A stretch of 64,000 nucleotides of DNA, taken from positions 1-64,000 of the forward strand of contig JAUICN010000002.1 of the NCBI GenBank assembly GCA_030427835.1, read 5' to 3'. A program made the position numbers and the translations under genes. Under the pieces are notes generated by a model that ran no database searches, was not told the DNA's origin, and saw only the letters and a list, made by a program, of their open reading frames with translations. Below, piece after piece: positions 35,764-44,434 of this stretch. The first letter of the stretch is position 1, and each line of letters starts with the position of its first letter. Origin of the DNA: Polyangia bacterium. Its GTDB lineage: Bacteria; Myxococcota_A; Polyangia; Polyangiales; JAUICN01.

Positions 35764-37152
35764 CTAGTCGGTGCAGGACCCGGTGCGGGTCCAGGAGAAC
35801 CCCAGGGCCTGTACAGAGGGGTGCCCTGTGGCCTGGTTCTGGCTGGCGTGGTTCTGCGTGGCGTGGTTCTGCGTGGCGTGGTTCTGGCTGGCGGGTGTGT
35901 GGCAAAAGGACAGGGGTGCCAGGCTGCGGCAATCAAACTGGACGTGGCACGTGCCCGGTTCGCAGTTCCCCCAGCGCACGAGGGTGTGTTGATCCTGGCA
36001 CCGAAAGAGCTCTCCCCTGTTGGCGTTGCCCTGCCAGGTAATGGAGAGCTGATTTTCAGCCGCTGTGCCATCCGTGACGGCAACCGTTGGATTCCCTGTA
36101 CTAAAATGGTTGTCCACAGAAACACGGTCTGTGATTTGCGCCAAGGTACGGTGTTCCCCGTTGAACTGGATGCTCCTTTTGTAGTGTCGCAGTGGAAAGG
36201 CGAACTGAGCTTGATTGGGGTTTGGTGGTGGTTCGATGGTTACGGAAATGCGTGAACCCGTGCTGGATTCTAGAGCTGAATTCTGATCCACCCCCAGCGC
36301 GGTTGCCAGGTAGTCGATGGGGCGCTGGGTGCGCCGAGTTGTATCGTCGAGGAGAGATCGAAGTGCGAAGAGGCTGAACGTTTCTTCCCTGGGCCCTTCA
36401 GGGATCATCAGTCCTGCGGTGGTATGTTCTAGGCCCACGGCATGGCCGATTTCGTGGAGTGTGACGGCCGCCCGCCGCCCGGTGGTCTCTTTGACAAACA
36501 GGATGGGGCTCCCTTGACCGGTTTTGTAGGGCTGAAAGTTTGCCCACCCTACGAGAGTTGGGGTCGTGGGCTCCCAATCGTCCATGTACTCACCGCAGGC
36601 CTTGCCGCTGATGCAGTAGCCCGGTGAGATGACAACCTCGATGGTTCGCAAACCCAACCCCCGGTGCCAGGTTTCCCAGTCGTGGGTGTGGTGCCTTTGG
36701 TGCGCTCGGGTGAGGCGGCGGGCGAGCTTTTCATCATCCCCCGGCACGTCGCTTGTGATGCGTACGTGGAATCCGCGCAGGGCCCGGGCCACTTTGGACA
36801 TGAGAATCGTGCGTTGTTCAGGGTTCAGTTTGGAAGCTACTGATTGAAACAGGGTGCCGGGTTTTAGGGTGGCGTTTTTCGCTTTCAAAAATGCCCGTCG
36901 ATCCAACACACTGGGTACTTCTCCCCGATCAATGTGGGTGTATTCGGTTTCCTGGAATGTGAAACGAATCCAGTCGTAGCGGCCACGGGTTAGGTTTTCG
37001 CTCCCCAGCCCCAAGGGTTGCTCTGGCCCTGTTTTTAGCGCTGCGTGGCTATTCGAGTTTTCAACGGCGCAGCCAAACGCCAATAGAAGCACAACAATCG
37101 CCGGTTTGAGAGGGGTACAGCCGGTACAACACATGAATGCTGAACCCAGCAT
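35764..37152 (-). CDS. Zinc metalloprotease lipoprotein (HExxHxxGxxH)
   Basis: A 462-residue predicted secreted lipoprotein, lipobox LLLAFGC near residue 28. The zinc site is HEIGHAVGLEH (His233, Glu234, His237, His243), with Met249 a few residues later as a possible Met-turn, the metzincin arrangement. Upstream, RGRYDWIRFTFQETEYTHIDRGEVPSV is shared with the next gene in the operon, so the two are paralogues. The C-terminus has about five QNHAT-type pentapeptides encoded by 15-bp repeats, then HPSVQALGF. It follows its paralogue by 16 bp and is last of the ribF operon. The substrate is unknown; a predation or envelope role is guesswork. Confidence 0.85.
   Translation of the reverse strand: MLGSAFMCCTGCTPLKPAIVVLLLAFGCAVENSNSHAALKTGPEQPLGLGSENLTRGRYDWIRFTFQETEYTHIDRGEVPSVLDRRAFLKAKNATLKPGTLFQSVASKLNPEQRTILMSKVARALRGFHVRITSDVPGDDEKLARRLTRAHQRHHTHDWETWHRGLGLRTIEVVISPGYCISGKACGEYMDDWEPTTPTLVGWANFQPYKTGQGSPILFVKETTGRRAAVTLHEIGHAVGLEHTTAGLMIPEGPREETFSLFALRSLLDDTTRRTQRPIDYLATALGVDQNSALESSTGSRISVTIEPPPNPNQAQFAFPLRHYKRSIQFNGEHRTLAQITDRVSVDNHFSTGNPTVAVTDGTAAENQLSITWQGNANRGELFRCQDQHTLVRWGNCEPGTCHVQFDCRSLAPLSFCHTPASQNHATQNHATQNHASQNQATGHPSVQALGFSWTRTGSCTD
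35834..35893 (-). repeat. Four 15-bp in-frame tandem repeats
   Basis: Four near-identical 15-bp units encode QNHAS/QNHAT pentapeptides near the C-terminus of the metalloprotease. Copy number could vary without changing frame. Confidence 0.85.
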
Positions 37153-37168
37153 TCATTTTTCATGCCAG

Positions 37169-38539
37169 CTATTGTCGTTGTGGACTAGCCGTTGGAGAAG
37201 AGGGTGAGGTGGAGCATCTGCCTTCGTGTCGGCGCCCTGCTTGGCGCCCTGCTTGGCTCACGGTGCAATGGGAGAAGGGGGCGAGGTGGCTGCAATCGGT
37301 GGATTGGGATTCATGAACGGGCTGGGGATATGTGGCGGTCAGAACCGATCCTTCACATGAGAATGCGATCTCCCCTGGAGGGGGGCTGTGTGATGTTCCT
37401 TTGCTCCAAGCGATGTGGTGAACGCCAGGATCTGCGGACAATGTTCCACCGTTGATGGGGGCGGGGTTGTGATTGTGGGCTTTGTGCTTCTCTGAAAGGT
37501 ATTCCCAGCTTTGTGCCTCTAGAAAGTAGTGGGTGCCCGACTCAAGTTCTACGGGGTGTATTTGGCAGTGCAGGGGTAGCGAAGTGCCTGAAACTCTGCT
37601 GTCGATTGCGGGGTTGGATTCGATGGCGACCTTCTGTGCCTGGGAAAGAAGCAAGGGGTGCCTTCGTATTCCAAACGCAGGTGCAAGGAAGTCGATGGGG
37701 CGCTGCGCGATATGGGTACGGCCTTCGTCTACTCCTGTTCTAGGTACAAATAGATCGAAGGCATATCCCGCACCGCCGTCGGTGGCCATGATGCCACCCG
37801 TTGTGTGGACCAGCCCCACGGCATGGCCAATTTCGTGAAACGTGACTACCGTGTGTGGGGAGTCTTTGACGAATACGGTGGGGCTACCCAGGCCGGTGAG
37901 GTAGTTTCTGTAGCTGCCTGAACCTACGTGTTCTTTCCACTCCAAATCTCGGTATTCCCGGTTGCCGGTGGTGCCCATCTCAGCGTCGTTCGGGTGTTTG
38001 CTGCGTGTGCGAAATCGGTCGCTGAAAACCACTTCGATGGTTTGGGGACCGTGCTTTTGGCGATCCCATTGCCGCAGCGCGGGTGACCCTTGGACATCGG
38101 GAGCAGGTGTTCGGTAGTGAAATCCCACTTCTTCGGTGAGCATTTCGTTGTCGCCATCCACGTCTGAGCTTACCCGTACACCAAAACCGAGAAAGCCCTT
38201 GGCGATGTTTCTCAATAGGGATCGCCGCCTCCAGGTCAGATCGCCGAGAAGCGTGGAGGGTGTGGCCACGAAAGATTCGCCGGGCGGTACCTGATCTTCC
38301 GTGGCGAAGGCGTCGGTGATGCGTTGGGAAACGTTGGGTACCTCGCCCTTGTTTGCAACTTGGTACTGACCACCACGGAAGGTAAAACGAACCCACTTGT
38401 AGCGCCCGGTGGTAGTTTCGTTGGCGAGGTGCTCATCGTTGTGGATGGCCTTTGGAGTGGTCTCAGTTGCCACCGATGCGCACCCAACAAGGTACATCAA
38501 GAACCCCGCACGGGTGTGGTGGATTGCTCTCAAAGTCAC
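37169..38539 (-). CDS. Zinc metalloprotease lipoprotein, paralogue of the next gene
   Basis: A 456-residue protein with the GTG at 38539 as start. This gives a GTGA overlap with the preceding gene and a lipobox YLVGC at residue 20. A longer in-frame reading back to 38782 is not coding: it lies antiframe inside the TPR gene. The zinc motif is HEIGHAVGLVH (His235, Glu236, His239, His245) with Met251 after it. The start of the mature protein (GRYKWVRFTFRGGQYQVANK) matches the paralogue. The C-terminus is Gln/Gly/Arg-rich with a duplicated 12-bp unit (QAGRQAGR). It is an extracytoplasmic protease by inference; the target is unknown. Confidence 0.85.
   Translation of the reverse strand: MTLRAIHHTRAGFLMYLVGCASVATETTPKAIHNDEHLANETTTGRYKWVRFTFRGGQYQVANKGEVPNVSQRITDAFATEDQVPPGESFVATPSTLLGDLTWRRRSLLRNIAKGFLGFGVRVSSDVDGDNEMLTEEVGFHYRTPAPDVQGSPALRQWDRQKHGPQTIEVVFSDRFRTRSKHPNDAEMGTTGNREYRDLEWKEHVGSGSYRNYLTGLGSPTVFVKDSPHTVVTFHEIGHAVGLVHTTGGIMATDGGAGYAFDLFVPRTGVDEGRTHIAQRPIDFLAPAFGIRRHPLLLSQAQKVAIESNPAIDSRVSGTSLPLHCQIHPVELESGTHYFLEAQSWEYLSEKHKAHNHNPAPINGGTLSADPGVHHIAWSKGTSHSPPPGEIAFSCEGSVLTATYPQPVHESQSTDCSHLAPFSHCTVSQAGRQAGRRHEGRCSTSPSSPTASPQRQ
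37231..37254 (-). repeat. Two 12-bp in-frame tandem repeats
   Basis: Two identical 12-bp units lie in the C-terminal coding part of the metalloprotease gene at 37169-38539 and encode repeated QAGR. Confidence 0.75.
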
Positions 38540-39324
38540 ACTGATGCAGGTGCCTGTTTTGCTGTTGTCACGTGGCGCCAGGGTTGGAAATGGGCGCCTT
38601 GGCCTGTTCCGATGGCGATGAGGGCGGGGGCTGTTGTTGTTTCCAGCGGGTGGGTGCCGGTGAGGGGCTGGCCTGGGATTTCTTTTACATGGGTTTGGAG
38701 TTGGGTGTGGGGGTCGAAGGTTTCGATGCGCAGGGTGAGTGGTGGGGTGGGCTCGGGGCTTACCGGTGGTAGGAGGCTCCACCGCACTTGGCCTTGATGT
38801 ACTTCCAGAGTGCCCGGAATGCGTGTTTGTAGTGAGGATTCTGCTGGCGTGGATTCTGTTGGCGTGGGTTCTGCTGGCGTGGGTTCTGCTGGGCGCGATC
38901 CGGTGTTTGTGGGCGCTTCGGCCACATCTGCGAGCACCACGGAGGGGGCTGGTGTGGCTGGGGCGGGTGCCGGATCGGCATCTAAGGCGATCCTTTCCTG
39001 TTGGAGCTCCGGGTCGTTTGGGGTGAGCTTGAGCAGTTGATCGTAGATGGCGGCGGCCCGTGCCTGTTGGCCCTGGCTTGCGAGCAGCCGCGCCATGGCC
39101 CTGGTGGCGATGGGTTCCTTGGAAGGTTTCTCTTGCGGGGTTTGAGAGGGTGACGCGGGGTCGAGTGGAGTTTTTGGCTGTCGTTTTTCTTCCGGTGCCG
39201 TTATTGCAGTCACGGATTCTGTGGAGGCGGGTGGGTCGGGTTCAAACACGGGGGTGAGCCAGCGTTTGACCTGGGGCAGGCGGGCGTCGAGGATTTCTTG
39301 GAGGGTGCGTTGGATTACATCCAT
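38536..39324 (-). CDS. TPR-motif protein encoded after ribF
   Basis: A 262-residue soluble protein without a signal peptide. A basic N-terminus (MDVIQRTLQEILDARL) and a Pro/Thr/Glu-rich linker lead to a single helical pair resembling TPR (ARLLASQGQQARAAAIYDQLL). A second low-complexity run of PAEPT/PAES repeats comes before a beta-like C-terminus (LEVHQGQVRWSLLPP). It overlaps ribF by 10 bp and the metalloprotease start by 4 bp. It could regulate or assemble something with the proteases; nothing in it shows catalysis. Confidence 0.7.
   Translation of the reverse strand: MDVIQRTLQEILDARLPQVKRWLTPVFEPDPPASTESVTAITAPEEKRQPKTPLDPASPSQTPQEKPSKEPIATRAMARLLASQGQQARAAAIYDQLLKLTPNDPELQQERIALDADPAPAPATPAPSVVLADVAEAPTNTGSRPAEPTPAEPTPTESTPAESSLQTRIPGTLEVHQGQVRWSLLPPVSPEPTPPLTLRIETFDPHTQLQTHVKEIPGQPLTGTHPLETTTAPALIAIGTGQGAHFQPWRHVTTAKQAPASV
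38836..38895 (-). repeat. Four 15-bp in-frame tandem repeats
   Basis: Four 15-bp units encode PAEPT/PTEST/PAESS-like pentapeptides in the TPR-motif protein. The repeat length is the same as in the metalloprotease and the acidic protein. Confidence 0.85.
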
Positions 39325-40322
39325 TTGAGGTTCACTGCTTTTTCAGTTTCGGGTGTTTGGCTCAATAGGGATTTGGCCTGTTGTGCGTCCGCGTAAATTT
39401 GTGCCTTGAGGGCATCCAGGCCCGGGAATTTTTGTTCGTCACGCAACCTGTGTGTTGGGGCCACCCGAAGGGTTTTTCCGTAGAGGTCGCCCTCAAAATC
39501 CAGCAGGTGAACTTCAACCGAGGGTTCTGCGGGTTGTCCAGCAGTGACGGTGGGTCGGGTTCCGATGTTCATGACCCCTGGAAGAATCTCGGTGACGGAG
39601 CCAAACTGCTCCGGCGATGGGTCAATACGCACCCACAGGGCGTACACACCGTTTTTGGGAAGTTGGAGTGTGGGGAGTTCGAGGTTGGCGGTGGGAAAGC
39701 CAATGGTGCGGCCCCGTTGCTGGCCCTTGATGACGGTTCCCTCAAAGTCGTGGTGGCGGCCAAGGCATGCGTGCACGGTGTTTAGGTCGCCCAAGGAAAG
39801 GGCCGTGCGCACGCGGCTGGAGGAGATGCGCGCGCCTTGCACTTCCAAGGGGGCAATGGTGCGAACCTCAAAACCTAGCTTTGGGGCCATGGTCGCAAGG
39901 GTTTCGTGGTTACCCGCACGTTGTTTGCCGAAGCGAAAGTCAGGGCCCACCACAATACCTTGGGCTCGGTGGGTTTGTAGAAGGTAGTGCTCCACAAAAC
40001 CTTCGGGGCTTTGTTTTGCGAAGGTGTGGTCAAAGGTGAGTGCAACGGCATTGTTGGCGCCGGCGGCAAGCAGCAACTGTTTGCGGCGGGGGGTGGTGGT
40101 GAGCGGCAAGGGCGCCCGGTCTGGGCGGAGCACCGCGGCGGGATGGGGGTCAAAAAAGAGTGCAGTGTGGTGGTTGCAGCCGAGTTTTGCGGCCATGGCC
40201 TGGGCCTGTTGGAGAAGCTTTTGGTGGCCCAGGTGTACGCCATCGTGGTTGCCGGGGATCACCACCGTGGGCGGGTGTGTGATGGTGCCTGAATGGCCCT
40301 GGGGTGGGTGTGCCGCAGTCAT
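39315..40322 (-). CDS. ribF: Bifunctional riboflavin kinase/FAD synthetase
   Basis: RibF phosphorylates riboflavin to FMN and adenylates FMN to FAD. The N-terminal adenylyltransferase has GNHDGVHLGHQ at residue 24 (usually GNFDGVHxGHQ), FDPHP and ISSSRVR. The C-terminal kinase has GRTIGFPTANL and GVMNIGTRPT. The 335-residue length fits. It leads a leftward operon: a TPR-motif protein overlapping by 10 bp, then two metalloproteases. A divergent xseB starts 118 bp away. Confidence 0.96.
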   Translation of the reverse strand: MTAAHPPQGHSGTITHPPTVVIPGNHDGVHLGHQKLLQQAQAMAAKLGCNHHTALFFDPHPAAVLRPDRAPLPLTTTPRRKQLLLAAGANNAVALTFDHTFAKQSPEGFVEHYLLQTHRAQGIVVGPDFRFGKQRAGNHETLATMAPKLGFEVRTIAPLEVQGARISSSRVRTALSLGDLNTVHACLGRHHDFEGTVIKGQQRGRTIGFPTANLELPTLQLPKNGVYALWVRIDPSPEQFGSVTEILPGVMNIGTRPTVTAGQPAEPSVEVHLLDFEGDLYGKTLRVAPTHRLRDEQKFPGLDALKAQIYADAQQAKSLLSQTPETEKAVNLKWM

Positions 40323-40440
40323 GGGGTTGGGCGAAGCCCTAGCAGGACGGCCGAAAAACGCATCAGGTCTTCGTTTGTCCGCCCTTTAGGACTGCAATAC
40401 CGTGCGATTTTTCCCTGGTTGAGCTACCTTCAGATCTGGC

Positions 40441-40704
40441 ATGCCAGCGACTAAAACCGAGTCTTCTACCCAGTTTGAGACATTGCTCGAGAGGCTCCAG
40501 GGCCTTGTGGAGCGCCTTGAGAAGGGTGATTTGCCCCTGGAACAGTCCCTTGAGGTGTTTGAGGAGGGTGTGAAACTTTCCCGGGAGGGGCTGGCACGGC
40601 TGGATTCGGCGGAAGCCCGGGTGGAGCAGCTGTTGGCAGATGGCTCGACGGAACTACTTGAGGGCGAGGCGCTTGAGGGTGCTTCGAAAGAGGTGAAGGC
40701 GTGA
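40441..40704 (+). CDS. xseB: Exodeoxyribonuclease VII small subunit
   Basis: XseB pairs with XseA in the single-strand-degrading exonuclease VII. The 87-residue, helical protein shows the core FETLLERLQGLVERLEKGDLPLEQSLEVFEEGVKL pattern at residues 12-46. xseA is not in the window. Its stop overlaps the next gene by 4 bp (GTGA). Confidence 0.95.
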   Translation: MPATKTESSTQFETLLERLQGLVERLEKGDLPLEQSLEVFEEGVKLSREGLARLDSAEARVEQLLADGSTELLEGEALEGASKEVKA

Positions 40705-41840
40705 GCGACCTGGAGGATGACGTGAGTGACGTTGAAGAGGGTGCGGCGGATTCCGAGGATTTGGGCCAGGAGCTTCGTTCTGTGGATCTTGGCGATTTGG
40801 ATTTCGATGGTGGCGTTTCCGAAGGTGACGGCACTGGCGACGATGATCCTGAAGCGCCGCCGCCGCCGTTGGGCGGTCCATCTTTGGGTGCTCCGTCTTT
40901 GGGTGCGGAGCTGCGTACCCATGAGGTGAGCTGGCCCACGGCTTCCGATGCTGACCAAGAGGGCGAACTTGAACCAACAGCTACCGGAGCCCTGCGTACT
41001 TCTGTTGCTGACGAATCTTCTGTGGGTGGCGGCGGCCCAGAGGGATCTCTTGGGGAATGGGGAACCTCGGCGGGCAGCCCTTCCGTGAGTTTCGGTGAGG
41101 ATTTTGAGGCGGCCCCGCCACGGGAACTGGCGGCCCCCCAGGAGCAGGCGATGCTTACCACAACGTTTTTGGAACAGGGCTCCCCTTCTGTGGATCGTGA
41201 ACTCGATGGTGACCACGGAAGTGTCGGCGATTCAGCAAGGGTGCTTACTCGAAGTTCCGTTCAGGTGCGTTGGCAGCCTGAGTTGTTGAACGGCGCTGGA
41301 TTGACTGGGCCTGGGCTGCCTGGCTCTGGGCTGCCTGGCTCTGGGCTGGCGGGCTCCGAAGGGGATGATGAGGGCTTTGACAGCTTCGATGGGGATGGGG
41401 CTGACAGCGCTGGCGGGGAGTTGGGTGAAATCCCTAATGTGCCCGCAGATCTTTCTGCGCCGGATGCATTTCCTCACCCGGAACCGGGCCAGGCGGTGAA
41501 AGCCCGACCTGCGCCGCACCCGTCGCGAACACGGTTGTCGTCGGCGCCGCCCATGTTATCGGTGTCTTCCATGCCGCCCATGTCTTCTGAAGCGGGTGGC
41601 ACAGCAGAGGTTCCGCAGAGGCCCCCTATTCCCGCCACCGTGGAAGCGTTTGCCCTGGAAGAGTCGGCGGACTTTGAAGCCTTGGATGAGGTGGTGGAGT
41701 TGGATGATCTGGAGGGCGTGGATGAGTTGGAATCGTCTGACGACGTGGCAGAAATACAGGGTGAAGAGGAGCCTATTGGTGGCGATCTAGCGGAAGATGG
41801 GCCGCCTCCCCTGGATCGACAGGATGGAGTGAATGGTTAG
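40701..41840 (+). CDS. Acidic low-complexity protein
   Basis: A 379-residue protein with dense Asp/Glu (LEDDVSDVEEGAADSEDLG) and Gly/Ser/Pro stretches. It has no membrane segment, signal peptide or recognised domain. GLPGS pentapeptides repeat at residues 205-219. The composition suggests a long disordered protein. It overlaps xseB (GTGA) and the next gene (8 bp). An antisense open frame of 231-276 codons across its 5' half is a composition effect. Confidence 0.65.
   Translation: MSDLEDDVSDVEEGAADSEDLGQELRSVDLGDLDFDGGVSEGDGTGDDDPEAPPPPLGGPSLGAPSLGAELRTHEVSWPTASDADQEGELEPTATGALRTSVADESSVGGGGPEGSLGEWGTSAGSPSVSFGEDFEAAPPRELAAPQEQAMLTTTFLEQGSPSVDRELDGDHGSVGDSARVLTRSSVQVRWQPELLNGAGLTGPGLPGSGLPGSGLAGSEGDDEGFDSFDGDGADSAGGELGEIPNVPADLSAPDAFPHPEPGQAVKARPAPHPSRTRLSSAPPMLSVSSMPPMSSEAGGTAEVPQRPPIPATVEAFALEESADFEALDEVVELDDLEGVDELESSDDVAEIQGEEEPIGGDLAEDGPPPLDRQDGVNG
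41313..41357 (+). repeat. Three 15-bp in-frame tandem repeats
   Basis: Three 15-bp units encode GLPGS, GLPGS and GLAGS within the acidic protein. Confidence 0.85.
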
Positions 41841-42201
41841 GCTACTTAGAGCGTCCCTAGGGGTGATGTTCAATCGGCATGGTTTTAAGGGTGTGCCCCT
41901 GTTCCTTACGTTTCTTACCGTGGGGCTGTTTGTGGGTTCCGGGTTTGCATTGGCCGATGCCCTGGTGGATGTGGAAGTGCGTGGCATTTCAGAAGAGGCC
42001 GGTGGTCAGGTGAATATTCGCTCCCGGGATGGGAAACGATCCCGTTCCTGTGCGGTGCAAGCCCGGCGTTGTCAGATTTCGGGGGTTCCCGGTGGATCCT
42101 ACCGGGTGACCTTTACGCCTTCGGGTGGTTCACCTACGGCTCCGCAATCTGTGATGGTGCCCCCCTCCGGAACGGTCCGGCTTGTGGTTTCTGGTTCCTA
42201 G
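41833..42201 (+). CDS. Small exported protein
   Basis: A 122-residue protein with a hydrophobic segment (PLFLTFLTVGLFVGSGFALA) serving as signal or anchor. A small beta-rich domain follows: VDVEVRGISEEAGGQVNIRS, then two Cys residues in CAVQARRC. The end VSGVPG-like and GSYRVTFTP strands recall PEGA-like surface domains. It overlaps the acidic gene by 8 bp. Function unknown. Confidence 0.65.
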   Translation: MVRLLRASLGVMFNRHGFKGVPLFLTFLTVGLFVGSGFALADALVDVEVRGISEEAGGQVNIRSRDGKRSRSCAVQARRCQISGVPGGSYRVTFTPSGGSPTAPQSVMVPPSGTVRLVVSGS

Positions 42202-42240
42202 GTTTTCTTTCTGGGTTTTCTTTCTGGGTTTTCTTCCTAG
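42200..42240. repeat. Three T-rich 13-bp repeats between convergent genes
   Basis: The unit GGGTTTTCTTTCT occurs about three times between the stop at 42201 and the leftward gene's stop at 42237. The T-rich strand could help terminate the rightward operon. Confidence 0.55.
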
Positions 42241-44192
42241 GGAATGGGGATCATGTAGACGTCGTGCTTGCCGTTGTTGTCGGCGGGTACGAGGCTTGTG
42301 AGGGTGGAGAACACGATGATGCCGCCGTCTGCCGCACCGGACATGGCCGCATGTACGGCACCAGTACCCCCTGGGACCAACCGCGTTTCGCCAGCGTTGA
42401 TGTCTCGAATGTAGAGGTCTGATTGGCTGTTGGTATCCTCGGGTGTGAGCGCAGCGGTGGTGCGAAATAGGACAAGGTTGCCGTCGTCGGTCATGTCGGC
42501 CAGTTCGCTCATGGCCGGAATTTGCTGTCCGTTGCCGTCCAGGGAAACGCGGATGGTTTGCCCGCTGATGCGGTCATGTCGGAAGACGTCGGGTTGGCCG
42601 TTGGTGTCGCCTGCCACGAGATTGCTGGCGTAGGAAAGGAACGCAACCAAGCGGCCGTCCGAGGAAAGATGTGGAAAGAAACTGGAGTTGTTGCCCTGGC
42701 CACCCATGGAGTCAAGGGATCCGATTTCGTTGGTCATCCCTGCCAGGTCGCGGACGAATACGTCTGGTTTCCCGTTGGTGTCTGTGGGAACGATTTGGGT
42801 GTCACTTGTGTAGAAGGCGGCAAAGGTGCCGTTGGCTCCGATGGCAGGGCTGGTGGGTATGCCGGTTTGTTGCGTCATGTCGTGGCGAATGCTTAGTAGG
42901 GAGTTGGTTCGGCTTGCGCAGTAGTCGTAATAGAAGTTGTCGTGCCTTCCATTGGCGTCGCCGGGGATGAGGTTGGTGGCGGGGGAAAGGTAGACCACAT
43001 GGCACCCATCGGAGGACATGGCCACGCGACTTGAGGGCGCGTCGGCTTCACTGCTGTCGAAGGCTTGGCTCACAAGAATCGTCTGTTCGGTGAGCATGTC
43101 TCGCATGTAGAGGTGTTGGGTGCCCGATGTGGTGGGGTTCACAAGATCTGTCTTGGTGGATTCAAAGGCCACGTGTCGACCTCCCCCGGCTGCGGCGTAT
43201 TTGGCAACGCCAAACGTGTAGCCGCTTCCAACGGCGCCGCCCGCACCGGCTTGGCCTAATTGGTTCGCTGAAACAAGTTCATGCTGGCGCGTGATGATAT
43301 CGTAGCGGTAGACGTCAAACTTGTTGTCGCTGTCGTTGTTGGAGAAGTTGCTGGAGCTTGTTTCGAAGACGACGTGCGTGGTGTCGCTTGAGACTGCGGC
43401 GTTCCAGGAGAACCCGTTGCCAGGAGTGCCTTGGAGGTCACCCGAAACGAGAATGGGCGCTTCGTCGTCTTCGTTGGTGATGGGAACGTTGCCAGGGGAG
43501 AGGTTGTTCCAGTTCACGTCTGCACTGCTGTAGGTAAAATCGATGGAGTAGATGATTGGGCCGTCGGCGATTGCGTCGTCCTGCCCGGTGACGATGATGG
43601 GTTTGTAGGTGTTCCAATCGCCGGAGTTGAACACCATGGAGGTTGTGGTGAGCAGTTGTCCTTCAGAGGGATCGGAGGAGGAGAAGCTGAGCGTGACAGG
43701 TGCCGCGGGTGCGCTCTGTAGGCGGATTTGAAGCTCAACCGTGGAACCGAGTTCTGTGGTGGCGTAGTGACTCAGTGTGGTTTCTACCCCCAATGGGCCC
43801 ATGCCGCTGTCGCCACCCATGCCAGTGTCTCCCATGTTGGCATCGCCACCCATGCCGGCGTCGCTGTCCATGCCGGAGTCCGTTGTGCCGCCATCCACGC
43901 CTGGTCCGCCGTCTGAGAGGCTGGAGTCACTGGTGGCGTCTGTGGTGTTGGCGTCTTCCAGCCCTCCGTCGGGTTGGTTTCCCCCGGTTTGAGTGGCATC
44001 GAACGTGTAGGGCCCGGCGTCTAGGGTATTGAACTGCAGGCCGATTTCATCGTAGCCAATTCGCCCGCAGCCCTGGGTTAGCGGTACAATCGCGAGGCAA
44101 ATCCCTGGGCATAGGTAAAGAAAAAGGGTGCGCAAGACCCTGAAGTCACCGCGCACCCCTCCCCCTTTTGTGGCTGCCCCCCCCTGGCCCAT
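42237..44192 (-). CDS. PD40/WD40-like beta-propeller lipoprotein (twin B)
   Basis: A 651-residue lipoprotein with lipobox LTQGC followed by CGRIGYD, near the CGRLGFD of the gene at 19035. A linker of Gly/Met/Asp repeats (SGMDSDAGMGGDA) leads to a Calx-beta-like segment (LSFSSSDPSEGQL) and about six PD40 propeller repeats with the LSSDGRLVAFLS and TNLVPGDANG pattern. It has the same architecture and length as twin A. The upstream 242-bp AT-rich gap separates it from the divergent metalloprotease gene. A surface-binding role is inferred. Confidence 0.85.
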   Translation of the reverse strand: MGQGGAATKGGGVRGDFRVLRTLFLYLCPGICLAIVPLTQGCGRIGYDEIGLQFNTLDAGPYTFDATQTGGNQPDGGLEDANTTDATSDSSLSDGGPGVDGGTTDSGMDSDAGMGGDANMGDTGMGGDSGMGPLGVETTLSHYATTELGSTVELQIRLQSAPAAPVTLSFSSSDPSEGQLLTTTSMVFNSGDWNTYKPIIVTGQDDAIADGPIIYSIDFTYSSADVNWNNLSPGNVPITNEDDEAPILVSGDLQGTPGNGFSWNAAVSSDTTHVVFETSSSNFSNNDSDNKFDVYRYDIITRQHELVSANQLGQAGAGGAVGSGYTFGVAKYAAAGGGRHVAFESTKTDLVNPTTSGTQHLYMRDMLTEQTILVSQAFDSSEADAPSSRVAMSSDGCHVVYLSPATNLIPGDANGRHDNFYYDYCASRTNSLLSIRHDMTQQTGIPTSPAIGANGTFAAFYTSDTQIVPTDTNGKPDVFVRDLAGMTNEIGSLDSMGGQGNNSSFFPHLSSDGRLVAFLSYASNLVAGDTNGQPDVFRHDRISGQTIRVSLDGNGQQIPAMSELADMTDDGNLVLFRTTAALTPEDTNSQSDLYIRDINAGETRLVPGGTGAVHAAMSGAADGGIIVFSTLTSLVPADNNGKHDVYMIPIP

Positions 44193-44434
44193 AACAGTAT
44201 CATAACAATTTTCTGTTAAATGTGTAACGAATTGTTGGGGTAATTCGCACTTTATGTTTAGCGTAAGTTATTGAAATTACATATGTTGATTTGAGCTCGT
44301 TCGGACGTTCAGTGAAAAATATTGCTGGATTCTAGTTCTGGCGAGGCTGGAACGCCCATTGGGTGCTTTGCCTGTGACGTGACTGGTTTTCCCATTCCTG
44401 GAGATGTGGATCGGTCAGTAGTAAGAATAGGCCC
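44193..44434. promoter_or_regulatory. AT-rich divergent intergenic region
   Basis: This gap between the PD40 lipoprotein (left) and the metalloprotease (right) is clearly richer in A/T than its neighbours, with runs near 44203-44290. It probably holds both promoters. I cannot place -10/-35 boxes with confidence, and no gene or strong hairpin is seen. Confidence 0.4.

Noticed and set aside
35834-38895. 15-bp repeats considered as a CRISPR array
   Set aside because: Units are in-frame, adjacent, without spacers and far too short.
40386-41216. Long antisense frame opposite xseB and the acidic gene
   Set aside because: It mirrors Asp/Glu-rich coding on the plus strand, has no start signal and no domain.
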